Shown: in pieces, positions 33,434-44,092 of the stretch | How positions within the stretch are numbered: position 1 is the stretch's first letter | Layout: each line of letters begins with the position of its first letter | NCBI RefSeq assembly: GCF_022921115.1 | Contig: NZ_CP095075.1 | Location: 3,856,001-3,920,000 of the forward strand | Reading direction: 5' to 3' | DNA: 64,000 bases | Source of the DNA: Halobacillus amylolyticus | GTDB taxonomy: Bacteria > Bacillota > Bacilli > Bacillales > Halobacillaceae | Program-made: the position numbers and the translations under genes | The notes under the pieces: generated by a model | Seen by the model: the letters and a program-made list of their open reading frames with translations, nothing else | What the model was told of the DNA's origin: nothing | Database searches by the model: none

Positions 33434-34024
33434 TTATTTATCGCTCGTCTTTTCCATGACTTTATCAATTAAACCGTACTCAACGGCTTCGTGTGCAGAC
33501 ATGAAGTTATCACGATCAGTATCGCGCTCAATTACTTCAAGAGGTTGACCTGTGCGTTCAGAGAGGATCTGGTTAAGTTTCTCGCGCATCTTAATAATGC
33601 GCTTCGCATGAATTTCGATATCGGATGCTTGGCCTTGTGTACCGCCAAGTGGTTGGTGAATCATAACTTCACTGTTAGGTAATGCATAACGTTTTCCTTT
33701 TGCACCAGCGTTAAGAAGGAAAGCACCCATGGAAGCTGCCATACCTGTGCAGATTGTAGATACGTTAGGTCCAATAAACTGCATCGTGTCATAGATGGCC
33801 ATACCAGATGTAATGGATCCACCCGGAGAGTTGATATAAAGTGAAATGTCTTTCTCAGGATCCTCAGCAGCTAAGAATAATAGCTGTGCGACGATTGAGT
33901 TGGAAACATTATCATCAATAGGACTGCCTAGCATAATAATCCGATCTTTTAATAAACGGGAATAAATGTCATAGGCGCGTTCTCCGCGATTTGTTTGCTC
34001 AATTACTGTTGGGATTAAATTCAT
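33434..34024 (-). CDS. clpP: ATP-dependent Clp protease proteolytic subunit
   Basis: Serine protease forming a double heptameric barrel that works with ClpC/ClpX/ClpE. 196 aa. Catalytic triad Ser98 (GMAASMG), His123 (MIHQPLG) and Asp172 is intact. AAAAGGAGGA lies upstream of the ATG at 34024; a longer frame from 34120 would run through the promoter. Transcription is probably CtsR-controlled. Followed by a shared terminator. Confidence 0.98.
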   Translation of the reverse strand: MNLIPTVIEQTNRGERAYDIYSRLLKDRIIMLGSPIDDNVSNSIVAQLLFLAAEDPEKDISLYINSPGGSITSGMAIYDTMQFIGPNVSTICTGMAASMGAFLLNAGAKGKRYALPNSEVMIHQPLGGTQGQASDIEIHAKRIIKMREKLNQILSERTGQPLEVIERDTDRDNFMSAHEAVEYGLIDKVMEKTSDK

Positions 34025-34073
34025 TTGTAATTTCCTCCTTTTCATCATTACATATATGATGGAATATGTTTTT

Positions 34074-34103
34074 ATCATACAGTTAAGGTCAGGAAAGGTC
34101 AAA
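34074..34103 (-). promoter_or_regulatory. clpP promoter overlapped by a CtsR operator
   Basis: On the minus strand TTGACC, 17 nt, TATGAT is a near-consensus sigma-A promoter. On the plus strand 34087-34103 reads GGTCAGGAAAGGTCAAA, close to the CtsR heptad repeat GGTCAAA-N3-GGTCAAA, covering the -35 box. A further GGTCAAA lies on the minus strand at 34122-34128. Confidence 0.8.
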
Positions 34104-34140
34104 CGAAAAGATTGTTCCATTTTGACCTATTTCCTTGGTA

Positions 34141-34185
34141 CTTAGCCGAACTTTTTCAGAGTCCGTTTAACCGAACTTCCCTATA
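34141..34185. repeat. Dispersed intergenic repeat fragment, CCGAACTT motif twice
   Basis: TTAGCCGAACTT and TTAACCGAACTTCC lie about 27 nt apart, matching similar lines in the block at 50400-50600 and near 42490. The rest of 34104-34260 shows nothing else recognisable. Confidence 0.45.
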
Positions 34186-34260
34186 CCATCATACCCTAAT
34201 TCATTAGGGATAAACCTATGATTTATAATGAAAATTAGTTAGATTCAAATACAAATGGTC

Positions 34261-34289
34261 TTGATTTTACTCACAAACAACCGTATAAT
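34261..34289 (+). promoter_or_regulatory. tRNA-Arg promoter
   Basis: TTGATT, 17 nt, TATAAT, ending 21 nt before the mature tRNA start. Confidence 0.8.
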
Positions 34290-34310
34290 AGATTTTGCCT
34301 TTCGTAATTT

Positions 34311-34384
34311 GCGCCCGTAGCTCAGTTGGATAGAGCGATAGATTCCGGTTCTATGTGTCGGGGGTTCGAATCCTCTCGGGCGCG
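34311..34384 (+). tRNA. tRNA-Arg (anticodon CCG)
   Basis: 74 nt fold into a cloverleaf: acceptor GCGCCCG with CGGGCGC, D-arm GCTC-AGTTGGATA-GAGC, anticodon stem ATAGA/TCTAT with loop TTCCGGT giving anticodon CCG (codon CGG), and T-arm with GGTTCGAATCC. CCA is not encoded. It stands alone between clpP and a small gene. Confidence 0.95.
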
Positions 34385-34409
34385 CTACTGTAATAGTTGA
34401 TCTGGCTTT

Positions 34410-34446
34410 CTCCCACACTGTTTAATTTTGCAGGTGGGAGTTTTTC
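34410..34446 (+). terminator. Terminator after tRNA-Arg
   Basis: CTCCCAC pairs with GTGGGAG, followed by T5. Confidence 0.8.
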
Positions 34447-34544
34447 AGTTGAATACTTTAGTCTTTTTCAGTAGTATTAACTATTATCAAGCATGTTGAT
34501 TGTGTATAGATAAGCCGCTTGCTCTTCCACGAAAAGGAGATATT

Positions 34545-34772
34545 ATGACAACTATTATTCGTTTCAAAATCATATCAACAGAACAGATTCCAGAAGATCG
34601 CAGAATTCATGTTTTTGATATACAGAGACAGAAAAGGCTGTCATTTAATTTAAAATCACTTTACCGTTCTCTTGAGCGCAGCGAAAGTGGGATAGAATTA
34701 AAAGAGTTTTTGGAAACGAAAAAATTTAAAATTGAACATGGGTTTTACGATTACAAGAGTCACGTTTCCTAA
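34545..34772 (+). CDS. Hypothetical 75-aa protein
   Basis: I do not recognise this protein. It is basic, without membrane segment or cysteine, predicted mixed alpha/beta, with LSFNLKSLYRSLERS in the middle. AAAAGGAG precedes the ATG at 34545 with good spacing, and a terminator overlaps its stop codon, so it is likely a real single gene. A longer in-frame start at 34500 lacks a ribosome site. Confidence 0.6.
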   Translation: MTTIIRFKIISTEQIPEDRRIHVFDIQRQKRLSFNLKSLYRSLERSESGIELKEFLETKKFKIEHGFYDYKSHVS

Positions 34773-34788
34773 CGTGGCTCTATTTATT
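34755..34788 (+). terminator. Terminator overlapping the stop of the 75-aa gene
   Basis: AGAGTCACGTT pairs with AACGTGGCTCT around TCCT; the stop codon TAA lies in the loop edge. A T-rich run follows. Confidence 0.75.
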
Positions 34789-34797
34789 TATAGAAGT

Positions 34798-34941
34798 TGT
34801 TCAAAAAGTCACCAAATGATAAACGGCGAATTTCTTCGTTGCTCGGTTTTTCCGGTCCTCACGTATTAGAAGCATACGCTGTGGTCCTCAAAACTTTCGC
34901 GCCTCAAACTTCTTGTTTCTCATTTGGCAACTTTTTGAACA
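34798..34941. mobile_element. MITE-like element, copy 2 (144 bp, short form)
   Basis: TGTTCAAAAAGT at the left end and ACTTTTTGAACA at the right are a perfect 12-bp terminal inverted repeat, extended imperfectly by CACCAAATGA against TCATTTGGCA. The interior has its own imperfect inverted repeat around GGTCCTCACGTA and TACGCTGTGGTCC. It matches the ends and several inner blocks of the element at 18757-19117. No clear target-site duplication is visible. Confidence 0.75.
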
Positions 34942-35000
34942 CTCACTTATAATAATAATAGGAAAATGGTACATTTTAATTATTAGAGGGGGAGAAAGTA

Positions 35001-35234
35001 TTGAATACATTAACACTCTACAGAAAGAATAACTGTTCATTATGTGATGAGGTAAAAGAACTGGTTGACTTTCTTTCCATGGAATATCAGATAAAAACTA
35101 CCGAGGTTGATATTGAAGAAGACGAAGAGTTGCTCCAGGCTTATTTTCTTGAGATTCCCGTACTATTTATTAATGGAGAAAAAATTGACTATCGTCAAAT
35201 TGATGTTTTTTCTTTAAGAGAGCGTTTACAGTAA
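35001..35234 (+). CDS. Glutaredoxin-like protein
   Basis: 77 aa, thioredoxin fold of the glutaredoxin/DUF836 type. The redox motif CSLC is at residues 12-15 and the cis-Pro loop is in EIPVLFING (about 52-60). It likely handles small disulfide exchange; in a bacillithiol-using cell it could be a bacilliredoxin-like or metal-delivery protein, but this is inference. TTG start after AGGGGGAG. It lies just before the cggR promoter. Confidence 0.8.
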   Translation: MNTLTLYRKNNCSLCDEVKELVDFLSMEYQIKTTEVDIEEDEELLQAYFLEIPVLFINGEKIDYRQIDVFSLRERLQ

Positions 35235-35244
35235 GATTTTTGAG

Positions 35245-35273
35245 TTGCACAGCTTGATAGGCACTGGTAGTAT
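35245..35273 (+). promoter_or_regulatory. cggR-gapA operon promoter
   Basis: TTGCAC, 17 nt, TAGTAT, about 105 nt before cggR. Confidence 0.6.
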
Positions 35274-35305
35274 ATAGGGTGAAAAGGATATTTTTTTGCT
35301 CCGAG

Positions 35306-35341
35306 TGGGACGGATTGTGACTACCTGGGACATATCTATCC
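35306..35341 (+). promoter_or_regulatory. CggR operator
   Basis: Two direct copies of TGGGAC (35306 and 35326) spaced 20 bp, each followed by a TGTGAC/TCTATC-like half, match the layout of the B. subtilis CggR operator (CGGGAC-N6-TGTC twice). It lies between the promoter and cggR, so binding would block elongation unless fructose-1,6-bisphosphate is present. Confidence 0.75.
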
Positions 35342-35377
35342 CAATGAATATACTTTTCAATATAAAGGAGCTTTTTC

Positions 35378-36406
35378 ATGAGAGCTTTAATTGACTTACA
35401 AAAGAAATTATTTCCTGATGTTCTTGAGATTATGCAACGACGCTATCAACTACTTCACTATATTCGACTTATGCAGCCTGTGGGAAGAAGAGCATTATCT
35501 GATAACAGCCAGCTTGCTGAGCGAACGGTAAGAAGCGAAGTGGATTTCCTTAGTAAACAAGGGGCCGTAGAGATTACCTCAAGAGGTATGCATTTAACTT
35601 ATGAAGGGCAAACCATTCTTGAACAGCTTGCCGAGTTTATAAAAGATGTTACGGGCATAAAGGTTTTAGAACAGCAGTTAAAGGAAAAATTAAAACTAGA
35701 TCATGTTGTTGTTATCCCCGGGGATAGTGATGAGTTAGATTGGGTCAAACAGGAAATGGGTAAAGCTTGTGTTGAATACTTGAAAACACATTTAGATACA
35801 GGAGAAACGGTCGCCATTACCGGCGGATCGACCATGGCTTCCGTAGCGGAGATGATGACACCTCTTGAAAAAGCTAATCATTGTATGTTCGTCCCTGCCC
35901 GTGGAGGTCTCGGAGAGCGGGTAGAGAATCAGGCAAATACGATTTGCGCTGAAATGGCAAAAAAAGCACGGGGTGATTACCGGCTGCTTTATGTTCCAGA
36001 TCCTCTAAGTGAAGAATCTTATCAGACGATCATCGAAGAACCTTCTATTAAAGAGATTCTTAATATGATTCGTAATGCAAGCATTGTTATTCATGGAGTG
36101 GGGGATGCTATTACAATGGCAGAGCGTCGTAAAACACCACAGACTCAATTAGAGATTATTAATGAGAGACAAGCTGTAGGAGAAGCCTTTGGATATTATT
36201 TTAATCAGACCGGCGAAATTGTTCACAAAGTACGAACAGTCGGCCTGCAGTTAGAAGATTTACCATCTGCTGGTGATGTGATTGCCGTGGCCGGCGGGAA
36301 ATCCAAAGCACAGGCGATTGCTTCTTATTTTCAACCAGGTCAAAGTAATGTTCTAATCACTGATGAAGGTGCTGGATTAGAGTTAATAAGGGATTATCCC
36401 CTTTAA
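35378..36406 (+). CDS. cggR: Central glycolytic genes regulator CggR
   Basis: SorC-family repressor of the gapA operon, inactivated by fructose-1,6-bisphosphate. 342 aa. N-terminal winged helix-turn-helix (about 25-75, with RALSDNSQLAERTVRSEVDF), then the SorC sugar-phosphate-binding domain with VAITGGSTMASVA. AAAGGAG precedes the ATG. Autoregulated through the operator at 35306-35341; first gene of cggR-gapA-pgk-tpiA-gpmI-eno. Confidence 0.96.
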   Translation: MRALIDLQKKLFPDVLEIMQRRYQLLHYIRLMQPVGRRALSDNSQLAERTVRSEVDFLSKQGAVEITSRGMHLTYEGQTILEQLAEFIKDVTGIKVLEQQLKEKLKLDHVVVIPGDSDELDWVKQEMGKACVEYLKTHLDTGETVAITGGSTMASVAEMMTPLEKANHCMFVPARGGLGERVENQANTICAEMAKKARGDYRLLYVPDPLSEESYQTIIEEPSIKEILNMIRNASIVIHGVGDAITMAERRKTPQTQLEIINERQAVGEAFGYYFNQTGEIVHKVRTVGLQLEDLPSAGDVIAVAGGKSKAQAIASYFQPGQSNVLITDEGAGLELIRDYPL

Positions 36407-36441
36407 ATAAAAAATGTTAACAATTCAAGGAGGAATTAAGC

Positions 36442-37449
36442 ATGACTGTAAGAATTGGTATTAATGGTTTCGGACGTATAGGACGTAATGTTTTCCGTGC
36501 TGCACTTAAAAATAATGAGGTGGAAGTGGTTGCAGTAAACGATCTAACGGATGCAAATATGCTAGCACACCTGCTTCAATATGATACAGTTCACGGTAAA
36601 CTTGATGAAGAAGTTACTGTAAATGGTGACAATCTAGTAGTAGGCGGGAAAGAAGTTAAAGTTCTTTCTGAAAAAGATCCTGCTAACCTTGGCTGGGGAG
36701 ATCTTGGAGTTGAAATCGTTGTTGAGTCTACTGGACGTTTCACACAACGTGACGATGCGAAGAAACACCTTGATGCCGGCGCGAAGAAAGTTGTCATTTC
36801 TGCACCTGCGAAACAGGAAGATCTAACAGTGGTTATGGGTGTAAACGAAGATCAGTATGACAAAGATCAGCACCACGTAATTTCCAATGCTTCTTGTACA
36901 ACAAACTGCCTTGCACCATACGCAAAAGTATTAAACGATAAATTTGGTCTTAAACGTGGAATGATGACAACGGTTCACTCTTACACAAACGACCAGCAAA
37001 TCCTTGACCTGCCGCACAAAGACTATCGTCGTGCCCGGGCAGCGGCTGAGAACATCATCCCAACAACTACAGGTGCTGCTCAGGCCGTAGCGAAAGTTCT
37101 TCCTGAGCTTGATGGCAAGCTTAGCGGTATGGCTATGCGCGTTCCAACATCGAACGTATCTATCGTTGACCTTGTAGCTGAACTAGATAAAGATGTGACT
37201 GCGGAGGAAGTGAACGAAGCACTTAAAGCAGAAGCAGAAGGCAACCTTAAAGGAATTCTTGACTATAGTGATGAGCCGCTTGTTTCTACTGATTATAATG
37301 GAAACACTCACTCTTCTATTATTGATGGTCTTTCTACACTTACACTTGAAAACAATATGGTTAAAATTGTTTCATGGTATGATAACGAAACAGGATACTC
37401 TAACCGTTGTGTAGACCTAGCTGTATATCTTAAGAGCAAAGGACTATAA
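36442..37449 (+). CDS. gapA: Glyceraldehyde-3-phosphate dehydrogenase
   Basis: NAD-dependent glycolytic oxidation of glyceraldehyde-3-phosphate. 335 aa. NAD-binding INGFGRIGR at 7-15, catalytic Cys152 in SNASCTTNC, and the C-terminal WYDNETGYSNR. Direct cggR partner, 35 nt downstream, so it is the glycolytic GapA, not gluconeogenic GapB. Codon use is noticeably biased, as for a highly expressed gene. Confidence 0.98.
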   Translation: MTVRIGINGFGRIGRNVFRAALKNNEVEVVAVNDLTDANMLAHLLQYDTVHGKLDEEVTVNGDNLVVGGKEVKVLSEKDPANLGWGDLGVEIVVESTGRFTQRDDAKKHLDAGAKKVVISAPAKQEDLTVVMGVNEDQYDKDQHHVISNASCTTNCLAPYAKVLNDKFGLKRGMMTTVHSYTNDQQILDLPHKDYRRARAAAENIIPTTTGAAQAVAKVLPELDGKLSGMAMRVPTSNVSIVDLVAELDKDVTAEEVNEALKAEAEGNLKGILDYSDEPLVSTDYNGNTHSSIIDGLSTLTLENNMVKIVSWYDNETGYSNRCVDLAVYLKSKGL

Positions 37450-37488
37450 TACGAGTATCACTGCTTAACAATTTCATGTATGCTAAAT

Positions 37489-37527
37489 GATAAAGGGGGA
37501 GGTCCAAGCATGTCCTCCTCCTTTATC
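37489..37527 (+). other. Stem-loop between gapA and pgk
   Basis: GATAAAGGGGGAGG (37489-37502) pairs with CCTCCTCCTTTATC (37514-37527) over 14 bp with one wobble. The U-run after it is weak, so it may be a partial terminator or a 3' stabiliser of a gapA transcript rather than a full stop. Confidence 0.6.
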
Positions 37528-37625
37528 CATGTTTTGAAAGGTTCCTGGTTAGGCGTTTCACAGTAGAGGAAACGTACATAGTGGACAGGAACTAACCTGA
37601 CCAATTTAAAGGAGGTTGTCCATTC

Positions 37626-38807
37626 ATGAATAAGAAAACAATTCGTGATGTAGAAGTTCGGGGAAAAACCGTGTTTTGTCGCGTGGATTTTAACGTGCCA
37701 ATGAGCGGAGGAGAAGTTTCTGATGACACTAGAATAAAGGCAGCATTGCCAACCATTCAGCATCTAACTAGCAATGGTGCCAAAGTGGTTCTTTCAAGTC
37801 ACCTCGGACGACCCAAAGGGCAGGTCGTGGAAGAACTTCGCCTTGATCCAGTGGCTAAGCGATTAAGCGAGCTAATCGGTCAAACCATTACGAAGACCGA
37901 TGGAGTAGTTGGCGAAGAAGTAAACACGGCGCTCTCTGAAACACAGGGTGGCGATATTCTCCTAATAGAAAATGTCCGCTTTCATCCTGGTGAAGAGAAA
38001 AATGATCCAGAGTTAGCTAAGGCCTTTGCCAATATGGCTGATTTGTATGTGAATGATGCGTTTGGGGCTGCACACCGTGCTCATGCATCAACGGCAGGTG
38101 TAGCTGAGCATATTCCTGCAGTAGCCGGCTTTTTAATGGAAAAAGAGATCAACGTATTAGGTAAAGCGTTATCGAATCCTGACCGGCCATTCACAGCGAT
38201 TATCGGAGGGGCTAAAGTTAAAGATAAAATTGGCGTCATCGACAACCTCATTGATAAAGTAGATCATTTAATCATTGGCGGCGGATTAGCTTATACATTC
38301 GTGAAGGCGCAAGGTCACGAAATCGGCAAGTCGCTGCTTGAAGAAGATAAAGTTGAGCTTGCTAAAGAATATATGGAGAAAGCTGAGCAAAAAGGTGTCG
38401 ATTTCTTAATGCCTGAAGATGTCATTGTTGCTGACGATTTCTCTGATTCTGCTAGTACGAAAGAAGTCGCGATCGATAACATTCCTGCAGATTGGGAAGC
38501 ACTTGATATTGGTCCAAAAACGAGAGCTAACTATGCTAAAGTGATAAAAGATTCCAAGTTAGTCATTTGGAATGGCCCAATGGGTGTATTTGAACTAGAG
38601 ACATTTGCGAATGGGACAAAAGATGTAGCAAAGGCTCTCGCAGATACAAAAGGCTATACAGTTATCGGCGGCGGGGACTCGGCTGCTGCTGTAGAGAAAT
38701 TCGGCTACGCTGATGATATGGACCACGTATCGACTGGCGGCGGCGCTTCCCTAGAATTTATGGAGGGGAAAGACCTTCCTGGTGTCGCTCTGTTAAACGA
38801 TAAATAA
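37626..38807 (+). CDS. pgk: Phosphoglycerate kinase
   Basis: Makes ATP and 3-phosphoglycerate from 1,3-bisphosphoglycerate. 393 aa. Substrate-binding RVDFNVP (about 19-25), SHLGRPKG, and the nucleotide-binding C-terminal domain with [21 protein letters not shown] precedes the ATG. Follows the stem-loop after gapA and precedes tpiA by 20 nt. Confidence 0.98.
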   Translation: MNKKTIRDVEVRGKTVFCRVDFNVPMSGGEVSDDTRIKAALPTIQHLTSNGAKVVLSSHLGRPKGQVVEELRLDPVAKRLSELIGQTITKTDGVVGEEVNTALSETQGGDILLIENVRFHPGEEKNDPELAKAFANMADLYVNDAFGAAHRAHASTAGVAEHIPAVAGFLMEKEINVLGKALSNPDRPFTAIIGGAKVKDKIGVIDNLIDKVDHLIIGGGLAYTFVKAQGHEIGKSLLEEDKVELAKEYMEKAEQKGVDFLMPEDVIVADDFSDSASTKEVAIDNIPADWEALDIGPKTRANYAKVIKDSKLVIWNGPMGVFELETFANGTKDVAKALADTKGYTVIGGGDSAAAVEKFGYADDMDHVSTGGGASLEFMEGKDLPGVALLNDK

Positions 38808-38827
38808 TTTTTGGAGAGGTGATTAAT

Positions 38828-39581
38828 ATGCGTAAACAAGTGATTGCAGGTAACTGGAAGATGAACAAGACTCACACAGAGGCTGAAGAATTTATTCAAG
38901 CAGCAAAGAATGAAGTTCCATCTGCAAATGAAGTGGAATCCGTCGTTTGTGCCCCATTTCCATTTCTTCAAAAAATGGTAGAAGAAACAAAAGGAACGGC
39001 ACTTGAAGTAGGTGCTCAAAATATGCATTTTGAGGAAAGCGGTGCGTTCACTGGTGAAGTAAGCCCGGTTATGCTCAAAGAACTTGGTGTCTCCTATGTT
39101 GTTCTTGGACACTCTGAACGTCGGGAAATTTTTAAAGAAACTGATGAAGAAGTAAACAAGAAAGTTCATGCAGCATTTAAGCATGAGTTAACTCCGATTG
39201 TTTGTGTTGGCGAAACCCTTGAACAGCGTGAAGCGGACCAAACGATGGATCATGTGGAGGCCCAGGTGAAAAAAGCATTGGAAGGTTTGTCAGATGAACA
39301 AGCATCCAACACCATCATTGCTTATGAGCCAATTTGGGCGATTGGGACAGGCCGTACAGCCACTTCTGAGCAAGCTAATGAAGTCTGTACACACATTCGC
39401 AAGGTTGTGGGCGACTTTGTTAACGCGGATGCAGCTGAAGCTGTACGTATTCAGTATGGCGGCAGTGTAAAGCCAGCTAACGTGGACGAGCTTCTATCCC
39501 AGTCTGACATTGACGGAGCATTAGTTGGAGGAGCAAGCTTAGAGGCTGATTCATTCTTAAAACTTGTGGAGGCAGGTAAGC

Positions 39582-39589
<8 letters not shown>
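38828..39589 (+). CDS. tpiA: Triosephosphate isomerase
   Basis: Interconverts dihydroxyacetone phosphate and glyceraldehyde-3-phosphate. 253 aa barrel. Asn11 and Lys13 in AGNWKMNKT, catalytic His in LGHSERR, and catalytic Glu in [14 protein letters not shown] at 38828 with GGAGAGG upstream. Overlaps gpmI by 8 nt. Confidence 0.98.
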
Positions 39590-42420
<2,831 letters not shown>

Positions 42421-42446
42421 TGGGAAGATAAGTCTTCCTTACATTG

Positions 42447-42479
42447 AGACCACTGGCTAATGTGCTAGTGGTCTTTTTG
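42447..42479 (+). terminator. Terminator of the glycolytic operon
   Basis: AGACCACT pairs with AGTGGTCT, followed by T5. Confidence 0.88.
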
Positions 42480-42488
42480 GTTGTCAGC

Positions 42489-42580
42489 GTAAACCGAACT
42501 GCCCCACGTCAGCATAAAAGTTAGGAACAGAATCTTCCCCTGTCGTGTTTACCGGCGTTCTTGCGCTTTTGTTCTTGGAT
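42489..42580. repeat. Dispersed intergenic repeat fragment before the YdcF-like gene
   Basis: The segment AAACCGAACT and, further on, CTTCCCCTGTCGTGTTTACC ending in GCGCTTTTGTT closely match the block at 50585-50630. Confidence 0.55.
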
Positions 42581-42658
42581 AAAATTGCATTCAAGGAACT
42601 CTTATTCTGTGTTATCATGGACAGTAGTTGTAAGATTAGATAGTAGGAGAGCAAAAGC

Positions 42659-43240
42659 ATGAAGAAGTGGATAGTCATTACCATTTGGCTGATCGTTTGC
42701 TATGTAGCTTTTACAGGCTATTCGATTTGGACATATGGGGAAAATCAAGCTAACAAACAAGCTGAAGCAGCCATTGTATTAGGGGCAGCTCAATGGAATG
42801 GAGAGCCAAGCCCTGTTTTTGAAGGACGATTGAAACAAGGGATTGAACTTTATAAGGACGGCCAGGTAGACTATTTAATTTTTACCGGTGGTTCAAGCGA
42901 GGAAGCTGTTGCTTCAGAAGCTGAGGTGGGACGTGAATATGCACTAGAGAAAGGTGTCCCTAAGTCAGATATTCTCATTGAAAGTACTTCACAAGTTACG
43001 AAAGAAAACTTAAGTAATGCAAAGCAGGTGGCAAAAAAGGAAGAGGTGAATTCCTTTTTAATTGTCAGTGATCAGTATCATTTAAAAAGAGCTGTAGCTA
43101 TGGCAAGGGAAAATGGAATGAAGGCAATAGGTGTTCCCACGGACTATTCCGCCTATCAAACACTAGAAACAAAAATGCCATTTTTCTTAAGGGAATGGGT
43201 ATATTTTCTTGGTTATAAACTTCTCGATCCTTTTGTTTGA
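42659..43240 (+). CDS. YdcF/SanA family protein (DUF218)
   Basis: 193 aa. One N-terminal membrane helix (about 4-24) followed by a DUF218 domain (about 38-185) with AAIVLGAAQWNG, LIFTGGSS and SDQYHLKRA, the usual conserved blocks. The family includes SanA/ElyC envelope proteins; the enzymatic role is unsettled. TAGGAGAG precedes the ATG. It overlaps or abuts the nitroreductase gene, 13 nt ahead of it. Confidence 0.85.
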   Translation: MKKWIVITIWLIVCYVAFTGYSIWTYGENQANKQAEAAIVLGAAQWNGEPSPVFEGRLKQGIELYKDGQVDYLIFTGGSSEEAVASEAEVGREYALEKGVPKSDILIESTSQVTKENLSNAKQVAKKEEVNSFLIVSDQYHLKRAVAMARENGMKAIGVPTDYSAYQTLETKMPFFLREWVYFLGYKLLDPFV

Positions 43241-43253
43241 AAGAGGGAATGTA

Positions 43254-43844
43254 ATGAAATTAATAGAAGCAATGAAAGACCGGCGCTCTATCCATGACTT
43301 CAGAAAAGAGCTTGTTGATGAAGCAACCTTGGAAGAGATATTTAGATTAGCAAGCTGGGCACCAAACCATCGGTTAAAAGAACCATGGGAAGTGATGCTG
43401 TTTCAAAATGATGCGGCGCGAGATTATGCGGAGTTAGTGATTGAAAGCTATATAAAAGAAGGATTTGCCGCAGGGTATGATTCAGTTAAAACGAATAAAA
43501 TGATGCAAGGGATTAAACAGTTTATGATTGATATCCCGCATCATGCCCTGATCTATATGGAACATGATACAGACTTTCACAAATTTGAAGAGGATTATGC
43601 CGCTGTTTGCGCCTTTATTCAGAATGCACAATTAGCTGCTTGGGAAAAAGGGGTTGGTGTTCTCTGGACAACCAGCCCATACATACATGACCATGATTTT
43701 ATTGAAGGGATAGGGCTTGATCCAGTGTATCATAAAGTAGCAGGGGTCTTACAGATGGGTTATCCTGCTCGTGTCCCCAGGCCAAAGCCCAGATCCCCCG
43801 TGGATGTCACCTTTCGTAACGATTCTTTTAATAAAAAAATCTGA
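43254..43844 (+). CDS. Nitroreductase family protein
   Basis: 196 aa FMN-dependent oxidoreductase of the nitroreductase superfamily, similar to YdjA/TdsD types. The N-terminal MKDRRSIHDF and APNHRLKEPW bind FMN; GVGVLWTTSPYIHD is the glycine-rich C-terminal part. Substrate unknown. ATG at 43254 preceded by GAGGGAA; a longer in-frame start lies inside the previous gene and is unlikely. Confidence 0.88.
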   Translation: MKLIEAMKDRRSIHDFRKELVDEATLEEIFRLASWAPNHRLKEPWEVMLFQNDAARDYAELVIESYIKEGFAAGYDSVKTNKMMQGIKQFMIDIPHHALIYMEHDTDFHKFEEDYAAVCAFIQNAQLAAWEKGVGVLWTTSPYIHDHDFIEGIGLDPVYHKVAGVLQMGYPARVPRPKPRSPVDVTFRNDSFNKKI

Positions 43845-43874
43845 TGCCCAATTTAGCGGGCATCAGATTTTTTC
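43834..43874. terminator. Bidirectional terminator
   Basis: AAAATCTGATGCCC and GGGCATCAGATTTT pair across AATTTAGC with U-runs on both sides; it serves the convergent nitroreductase and ytzI genes. Confidence 0.88.
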
Positions 43875-44017
43875 TGTTCTTCATTCCTTTGCTTCTCATC
43901 AGGCAATGGATCAACCGTGTGTTTATAATTATATCCCTTTGAAATAGCTGCCGCAGAGGCGCCAGCGACTCCAAGGACAATAACAATACAGATAGTCATA
44001 ACGATCGTAAATGTCAT
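43853..44017 (-). CDS. ytzI: YtzI-like small membrane protein
   Basis: 54 aa: a single membrane helix (about 3-25) followed by SKGYNYKHTVDPLP and a charged tail. The GYxYKHTVDPLP signature is as I remember it for the YtzI family; function unknown. The ATG at 44017 has a weak GGAAAGAAG site. Its stop lies within the shared terminator stem. It is separate from the ptsI gene, which ends 76 nt upstream on the same strand. Confidence 0.65.
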   Translation of the reverse strand: MTFTIVMTICIVIVLGVAGASAAAISKGYNYKHTVDPLPDEKQRNEEQKKSDAR

Positions 44018-44092
44018 GGGAACACTTCTTTCCTGTTACATTTGAAAAGGGATCTATTCATTGACCATTTTGCCATAGATTAATGAGAAATT

